Assembly: GCF_000524475.1 (NCBI RefSeq)
Contig: NZ_BAVQ01000036.1
Span: 172,760 to 236,759 of the forward strand
Source: Tomitella biformata AHU 1821
GTDB taxonomy: Bacteria; Actinomycetota; Actinomycetes; Mycobacteriales; Mycobacteriaceae
Length of the DNA: 64,000 nucleotides
Direction: 5' to 3'
The notes under the pieces are model-generated. The model was given only the letters and a program-made list of their open reading frames with translations, was not told where the DNA came from and did not search any database. Shown here piece by piece: positions 59,230-64,000 of the stretch (the stretch's first letter is position 1; every line of letters begins with the position of its first letter). The translations under genes were made by a program, and so were the position numbers.

Positions 59230-60818
59230 TGGCGCTCGGCCCACCGGATGGCCAGGTCTTGGCCGGCGACCACCGGACAGTCGGCGAGGCGTTGGCCGCG
59301 GCCGCCCGACAGTTCGGCGAACGGGAGGCGTACGTCGACGGCGCGGACCGGATCACCTTCGCCGAGTGGGATCGGCGGGCGAGCCTGCTGGCGCGGGAAT
59401 TTGGCGCGCGCGGCGTCCAGCGCGGCGACGTGGTGGCCCTGATGCTGCCGTCCAGCATCGACTACGCGGTCTGCTTCGCGGCGCTGGCGCGGTGCGGCGC
59501 GGTGACGACGGGGCTGGGCACACGGCTCGGGGTCCTCGAGACGGCGGCGATCATCGACGCCGCGCGGCCGGTGCTGATCGTGGTGGACCCGGGCGCGGGG
59601 CGGACCGGACCGCCGCCCGGGATTCCGCTCCTGACCCGTGCCGAGCTGCCGGCGCTATGGCGGCAGGGCGGGGCGGGGCCGGTGCACGTGGGGGCGGCGG
59701 GGCCCGAGGACCCGGTCGTCATCATCTGGACGAGCGGCACGACGGGCGCCCCGAAGGGCGCCTGGTTCGACCATCGCGGCCTGGCCGCTGGCGTGCTGTC
59801 GGCCGGCGCGATGAGCGCCCCGTTCGACCGGAGGCTGATCGCGACCCCGTTCGCGCACGCGGGCTATATGGCGAAGCTGTGGGACCAGATCGCGTGGGCG
59901 GTCACGGTGGTGATCAGCCCGACGCCGTGGACCGCCGAGGCGACCGCGGACATCCTGCGCGAGGAGCGGATCACGGTCGCGGCCGCGGTGCCCACGCAGT
60001 GGAGCAAGCTGGTGCGACTGCCCGGCATCGACGCCGCGCCCTTCCCGGATCTGCGGATCGGCCTCGCGGCCACCGCGCCGGTGGCGCCGGACCTGGCGGA
60101 GCGCGTCCGCCGGGTCTTCGGCGTCCCCCTGGTGGTCCGATACGCGATGACCGAGTCCCCGAGCATCGCCGGGACAGACCCGACGGACCCGCCGGAGGTG
60201 CAGTTCCGCACGGTGGGCCGGGCGCAGGCCGGGATGCGGGTCAGGATCGCGGCGGACGACGGGGCCGACTGCCCGGTCGGGACCACCGGCTCGGTTCGGG
60301 TGCGCGGCAGCTGCGTGATGCGCGGATATTGGGCGGCGGCGGGCCGCACGGCCGCCGCGTTCGACGCGGACGGATGGCTGGTCACGGGCGACGTGGGGCA
60401 CCTGACCGAGGCCGGCGACCTGGTCCTGCGCGGACGTGTCGGCGACATGTACATCCGGGGCGGGTACAACGTGCACCCGCTCGAGGTCGAGAACGTCCTC
60501 GCTACCCACCCGCTCGTGGACCGGGCGGCGGTGGTGGGCCTGGCAGCCCCGGTGATCGGCGAGATCGGGGTCGCGCTCGTCGTCCCGCGCTCGGCCAGCG
60601 AGCCGCCGACGCTGGCCGAATTGCGGGAGTGGACGGCGCGGTCCCTGGCGGACTACAAGGCCCCGGACGAGTTGGCGATAGTGGCTGAGCTGCCCCTGAC
60701 CGAGCTGTCGAAGTTGGACCGTCGGGCCTTGAGACTCCTTGCCGCGGATAGCCGGCCGCCGACTGACCTATATCGCTCTATTTCAACGCTTGGAGGAGGA
60801 ACGCATGACGAACGGTGA
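59229..60818 (+). CDS. Acyl-CoA ligase, paralogue of the ligase at 2288
   Basis: A 529-residue ANL ligase: P-loop IIWTSGTTGAPKG (about 165-177), RYAMTESPSIAG, VTGDVGHLTEAG, YIRGGYNVHPLEVE and C-terminal lysine in LTELSKLDRRAL. It resembles the ligase at 2288 throughout. Together with the two ACADs before it, it repeats the minus-strand module at 2288-7208, minus the thiolase. The 3' end overlaps the ALDH start by 14 bases. Confidence 0.92.
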   Translation: MALGPPDGQVLAGDHRTVGEALAAAARQFGEREAYVDGADRITFAEWDRRASLLAREFGARGVQRGDVVALMLPSSIDYAVCFAALARCGAVTTGLGTRLGVLETAAIIDAARPVLIVVDPGAGRTGPPPGIPLLTRAELPALWRQGGAGPVHVGAAGPEDPVVIIWTSGTTGAPKGAWFDHRGLAAGVLSAGAMSAPFDRRLIATPFAHAGYMAKLWDQIAWAVTVVISPTPWTAEATADILREERITVAAAVPTQWSKLVRLPGIDAAPFPDLRIGLAATAPVAPDLAERVRRVFGVPLVVRYAMTESPSIAGTDPTDPPEVQFRTVGRAQAGMRVRIAADDGADCPVGTTGSVRVRGSCVMRGYWAAAGRTAAAFDADGWLVTGDVGHLTEAGDLVLRGRVGDMYIRGGYNVHPLEVENVLATHPLVDRAAVVGLAAPVIGEIGVALVVPRSASEPPTLAELREWTARSLADYKAPDELAIVAELPLTELSKLDRRALRLLAADSRPPTDLYRSISTLGGGTHDER

Positions 60819-62259
60819 TCACAAGATGCTGATCGGTGGCGAGCTCGTGGAAGCCGCCGGCGGCCGTCGCTACGAGAATTTCAACCCCGCGACCGAGGAG
60901 CTCATCGGCACCGCGCCGGACGGGCAGGCCGAGGACGCCGAGCGGGCGATCGCGGCGGCGCGCAAAGCTTTCGACGAGACCGACTGGTCGACGAATGTGG
61001 AGCTGCGGCGCTCCTGCCTACTCCAGTTGCAGCAGGGCCTGCGCGAGGTGGCCGACGAGATCCGCCCGTTGCTCACCGCGGAGAGCGGCATGCCGCTGGC
61101 GCTGTCCTACCCGATGGGGATCGACGGGCCCATCGAGTCGCTCGGATTCTGGCCGGAGCTGTTGTCCACCTACGAGTTCGAGCGGGCGTTGCCCACGAAG
61201 CAGATCATGGGCGGCACCTCGGAGCGGATCGTCCGGAAGGAGCCGGCGGGCGTGGTCGCCGCGATCACCCCGTGGAACTTCCCCTTCCAGCTCAACCTGA
61301 CGAAGCTCGGGGGCGCGCTCGCGGCGGGCTGCACGGTGGTGCTTAAGCCCGCGCCGGACACGCCGTTCTCCGGGACCGTGCTGGCGGCCGTGATCGCGAA
61401 GACCGACATCCCGGCGGGCGTGGTCAATATCCTGACGACCTCGGACAACAAGGTGGCGGAGATCCTCACGACGCACCCCGACGTGGACCAGGTCACGTTC
61501 ACGGGCTCGACGACCACCGGCAGGCTGATCATGCGCAATGCCGCCGAGACCATCAAGCGCGTCTCGCTGGAGCTGGGCGGCAAGTCCGCGTCGATCGTCC
61601 TCGACGACGTGGACCTGGCGAGCAGCGTGGCGCAGGCGGTCTTCGCCGCGTGCATGCACGCGGGCCAAGGCTGCGCGTTGGCGACCCGGGTGCTCGTCCC
61701 GCACCGGCGGATGGACGAGGCGGTGGCGATCGCGGAGGGGCTGCTCGGCGGGTTCGGCTGGGGCGACCCGATGGACATGGCGAACATGATGGGGCCGTTG
61801 GTCAACCGCGCCCAGTACGAGCGGGTCCTCGACTACATCGAGGTCGGCAAGGGCGAGGCGCGGCTTGTCGTCGGCGGCCGTTCCGCCACCCATGACAAGG
61901 GCTACTTCGTGCAGCCCACGCTGTTCTCCCACGTGGCGCCGGACAGCCGCATCGCGCGCGAGGAGATCTTCGGGCCGGTGGTGTGCCTGATCGGCTACGA
62001 GGACGACGAGGACGCCGTCCGCATCGCGAACGACTCCGATTTCGGGCTGAGCGGCGCCGTCTTCAGCGGCGACGTGGAGCGCGCGAAGGGCATCGCGCGC
62101 CGGCTGCGGACGGGCACGGTCGCGGTCAACGGCGCGCAGTGGTTCGACCCGGAGTCGCCGTTCGGCGGCTATAAGCAGAGCGGGCTGGGCCGCGAGTGGG
62201 GCGTCGAGGGTCTCGAGGACTTCCTGGAGACCAAGACGTTCAGCTTCCCCGCCGTCTGA
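60805..62259 (+). CDS. Aldehyde dehydrogenase
   Basis: A 484-residue aldehyde dehydrogenase: cofactor block TPWNFPFQLNLTKLGGALAAG, GSTTTG, base Glu in LELGGKSAS and nucleophile Cys in HAGQGCALATRV. ATG at 60805 follows GGAGGA; the frame is open from 60739 but that start lacks a ribosome site. Between a ligase and mhpA it may oxidise the pathway aldehyde to an acid that the ligase can activate. Confidence 0.92.
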   Translation: MTNGDHKMLIGGELVEAAGGRRYENFNPATEELIGTAPDGQAEDAERAIAAARKAFDETDWSTNVELRRSCLLQLQQGLREVADEIRPLLTAESGMPLALSYPMGIDGPIESLGFWPELLSTYEFERALPTKQIMGGTSERIVRKEPAGVVAAITPWNFPFQLNLTKLGGALAAGCTVVLKPAPDTPFSGTVLAAVIAKTDIPAGVVNILTTSDNKVAEILTTHPDVDQVTFTGSTTTGRLIMRNAAETIKRVSLELGGKSASIVLDDVDLASSVAQAVFAACMHAGQGCALATRVLVPHRRMDEAVAIAEGLLGGFGWGDPMDMANMMGPLVNRAQYERVLDYIEVGKGEARLVVGGRSATHDKGYFVQPTLFSHVAPDSRIAREEIFGPVVCLIGYEDDEDAVRIANDSDFGLSGAVFSGDVERAKGIARRLRTGTVAVNGAQWFDPESPFGGYKQSGLGREWGVEGLEDFLETKTFSFPAV

Positions 62260-62282
62260 ACATAGTTCCGTATTCAATTGCC

Positions 62283-62309
62283 GCGTCGCCTCGAGCTTCG
62301 AGGCGACGC
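62283..62309 (+). other. Perfect 12-base hairpin between ALDH and mhpA
   Basis: GCGTCGCCTCGA, loop GCT, TCGAGGCGACGC. It lies 23 bases after the ALDH stop and ends 24 bases before the mhpA start, with no T-run after it. It may attenuate read-through, stabilise the upstream mRNA end or modulate mhpA translation. Confidence 0.6.
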
Positions 62310-62333
62310 AGCTCGCAGAGGAAGGCTTCGGAA

Positions 62334-63965
62334 GTGGACGTGGAACCGATCGAGATCGAGGTGGATGTCGCCGTGGTGGGCGCGGGCCCATGCGGGGTGA
62401 CGCTGGCGAACCTGCTAGGCGGACAGGGCGTCCGGACGCTGGTCCTCGACAAGGAGCCGGGCGTCATCGAGCACCCGCGAGCGGTCGCCGTCGACGACGA
62501 GTCGCTCCGCTCGTTCCAAGCTGCCGGGCTGGTCGGCGGGGTCTTGGCCGACGCCATCCAGAACGCGCCCATCCGCTACTACAACTCGCGGGGCCGCCAA
62601 CTCGCCCATGTGCGCCCGGTCGGCCAGCCGTATGGGTGGCCGCGGCGGAACCTGTTCTTCCAGCCGCTGATGGAAGCGACCCTGCGCGAGGGGCTGGACC
62701 GGTTCAGCCACGTCGACCTGTTGGCCGACACGGAGGTCACCGGGATGGTGCAGGATTCCGCCGGCGTGGTGCTGACCGCCGCTGGCCCCGGCGGCGAGGT
62801 GCGCGTGCGCGCCGACTACGTCGTCGGCGCCGATGGCGGCCGCAGCTTCATCCGCGAGGCGGCGGGGCTGCGACTGCTCGGGGACACCGCGCCGTCCAAG
62901 TGGTTGGTGGTCGACGTCAGCGAGGACACCCTGGACGCGCCGTTCTCCGCGGTGTACTGCGATCCGGCGCGCCCGTCGATGACGATCCCGCTGCCGTACG
63001 GGCACCGCCGGTTCGAGTTCAAGCTGCTGCCCGACGAGAGCGAGGAGGAGATCTCGTCCGCCGCGTCGGTGCAACGCTTGATCGGGCGCTTCTACCGCGA
63101 CAGCCCTCTGCCGAAGGTCATGCGCGCCCGGGTCTATTGGCATCATTCCCGCACCGCCGAGAGCTTCCAGCGGGGGCGGGTGTTCCTCGCGGGCGACGCC
63201 GCGCACCTGCAGCCACCCTTCTTCGGCCAGGGCATGAACTCCGGCATCCGCGATGCCACGAACCTCGCCTGGAAGTTGGCGGCGGTGGCCAAGGGCCGTG
63301 CCGACGCCAAGATCCTGGACACCTACGACGAGGAGCGGCGCGCGCACGCCGAGGCCATGGTCTCGTTCGCCACCCGGGTCGGCGGCTACTACCAGCCGCG
63401 CAACAGGGCCACCGAGCTCGTGCGCGACGCGTTCTTCCGCGGCGTGCAGGTGATCCCGGGCGCCCGCGAGTACATCCTGCAGATGAAATACAAGCCGGCG
63501 CCGCGGTACGCGGCGGGGATCGTCGTCGACGGGGAATCCCGGGACAAGGCGGCGGTGGTGGGTCGCCTGTTCGGCCAGCCCTCAGTCCAGAATGTGGCCG
63601 GCGACCGCGTCAAACTCGACGACGCGGTGGGCGGCCGGTTCGCGATCCTGGGCCTCTCGGTGGATCCGGCGGCGCACCTGTCACGCGAGAACCGCGAGAG
63701 GTTGGCCCGGCTGGACGCCCGGCTGGTGCGCATCTCGCCGCCGCAGACAGGCCGGCGCCACGGATTCGCTGCCGCGGCCGGGACGGGCGATGGCGAGCCG
63801 AGCGACGAGCTCTTCGACATCGATGGCGCGTTTCGGGACATGCTGCTGGCCAGAGCGGACGATCAGGTCCTGATCCTGCGGCCGGACCGGTACGTCGCCG
63901 CGGTCTGCCGGGTAGACGAACTGGACCGGGTCGTCGCCGCGCTGTGCGCAGTGCTCACCGACTGA
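62334..63965 (+). CDS. mhpA: MhpA-like FAD-dependent aromatic hydroxylase
   Basis: A 543-residue class A flavoprotein monooxygenase of the 3-(3-hydroxyphenyl)propionate hydroxylase type: VVGAGPCGVTLANLLGGQGV (about 14-33), the DG motif VVGADGGRSFIREAAG, and the GD motif FLAGDAAHLQPPFFGQGMNSG, plus a C-terminal thioredoxin-like domain. It uses NAD(P)H and O2 to add an ortho hydroxyl to a phenol, making a catechol for MhpB. GTG at 62334 chosen from GAGGAAGG upstream; a frame open from 62196 overlaps ALDH. Ring substituent unknown. The last 35 bases of the window after its stop hold nothing recognisable. Confidence 0.88.
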   Translation: MDVEPIEIEVDVAVVGAGPCGVTLANLLGGQGVRTLVLDKEPGVIEHPRAVAVDDESLRSFQAAGLVGGVLADAIQNAPIRYYNSRGRQLAHVRPVGQPYGWPRRNLFFQPLMEATLREGLDRFSHVDLLADTEVTGMVQDSAGVVLTAAGPGGEVRVRADYVVGADGGRSFIREAAGLRLLGDTAPSKWLVVDVSEDTLDAPFSAVYCDPARPSMTIPLPYGHRRFEFKLLPDESEEEISSAASVQRLIGRFYRDSPLPKVMRARVYWHHSRTAESFQRGRVFLAGDAAHLQPPFFGQGMNSGIRDATNLAWKLAAVAKGRADAKILDTYDEERRAHAEAMVSFATRVGGYYQPRNRATELVRDAFFRGVQVIPGAREYILQMKYKPAPRYAAGIVVDGESRDKAAVVGRLFGQPSVQNVAGDRVKLDDAVGGRFAILGLSVDPAAHLSRENRERLARLDARLVRISPPQTGRRHGFAAAAGTGDGEPSDELFDIDGAFRDMLLARADDQVLILRPDRYVAAVCRVDELDRVVAALCAVLTD

Positions 63966-64000
63966 CGCCGGCTGGGAGACGCTGGCGACAGCGCTGCGCC

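Noticed and set aside
1..64000. Mobile elements, CRISPR arrays, tRNA or rRNA genes
   Set aside because: No transposase-like protein, terminal repeats, repeat-spacer pattern or tRNA-like cloverleaf was noticed on either strand; a dedicated scan was not possible.

Overview
The window is high-GC DNA (about 70 percent by eye) with dense, often translationally coupled genes, GTG starts, two F420-type luciferase-like oxidoreductases, an alpha-methylacyl-CoA racemase with the active-site spacing of mycobacterial MCR, a PtpB-like phosphatase and many FadE/FadD/Ltp-type proteins. Together these suggest an actinobacterium, most likely a mycolate-containing one (Rhodococcus, Gordonia or Mycolicibacterium type). 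The genus cannot be fixed from the sequence. No rRNA, tRNA, insertion sequence or CRISPR was seen. I find 59 candidate genes, one of them weak.

Almost everything is catabolic and acts on CoA thioesters: 13 acyl-CoA dehydrogenases (ACADs), 7 acyl-CoA ligases, 5 thiolase/lipid-transfer-type proteins plus one thiolase-fold/DUF35 fusion, 2 further DUF35 proteins, 3 crotonases, 2 aldehyde dehydrogenases, 2 LLM oxidoreductases, a racemase, a CoA-transferase-like protein, a thioesterase and a MaoC hydratase. Genes for aromatic-ring attack are interspersed: a two-subunit Rieske oxygenase, an MhpA-like flavin hydroxylase, an MhpB class III extradiol dioxygenase, and a C-C hydrolase, dienoate hydratase and HpaI-type aldolase.

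Layout. 0.1-1.5 kb (+): dehydrogenase and SnoaL-like protein, then a bidirectional terminator. 7.2-1.6 kb (-): two ACADs, Cys-less thiolase-like protein, ligase, tyrosine phosphatase. 9.8-7.3 kb (-): meta-cleavage hydrolase, hydratase, aldolase. 10.1-25.5 kb (+): a 15-gene run starting with an Ltp2-like protein, DUF35, Rieske alpha and beta, and two ligases, then beta-oxidation genes, closed by a strong terminator. 25.7-36.5 kb (mostly +): ligase/VOC pair, lone SDR (-), ACAD pair, then ACAD-DUF35-thiolase-ACAD-CoA-transferase. 41.9-36.5 kb (-): crotonase and four ACADs. 42.1-46.6 kb (+): fusion protein, SCP-x-type thiolase, MaoC, ligase. 46.6-47.2 kb (-): the only regulator, TetR. 47.4-53.6 kb (+): amidohydrolase, then thioesterase, racemase, LLM, SDR, mhpB. 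53.7-64 kb (+): KstD-like dehydrogenase, ligase, ACAD pair, ligase, aldehyde dehydrogenase, mhpA.

Working model (inference). An aryl- or alicyclic-alkanoate is activated to its CoA ester. Side chains are shortened by the ACAD/hydratase/thiolase sets, with the racemase fixing alpha-methyl stereochemistry. The Rieske enzyme oxygenates the ring and the Ltp2/DUF35 pair removes the acyl-CoA side chain by a retro-aldol step, as in the IpfABDEF ibuprofen pathway. The resulting catechol is opened by MhpB and processed to pyruvate and an aldehyde. Most transcription units outside the Rieske/hydrolase divergon carry a TGAC-N6-GTCA dyad in their upstream region, the best candidate operator for the TetR protein.
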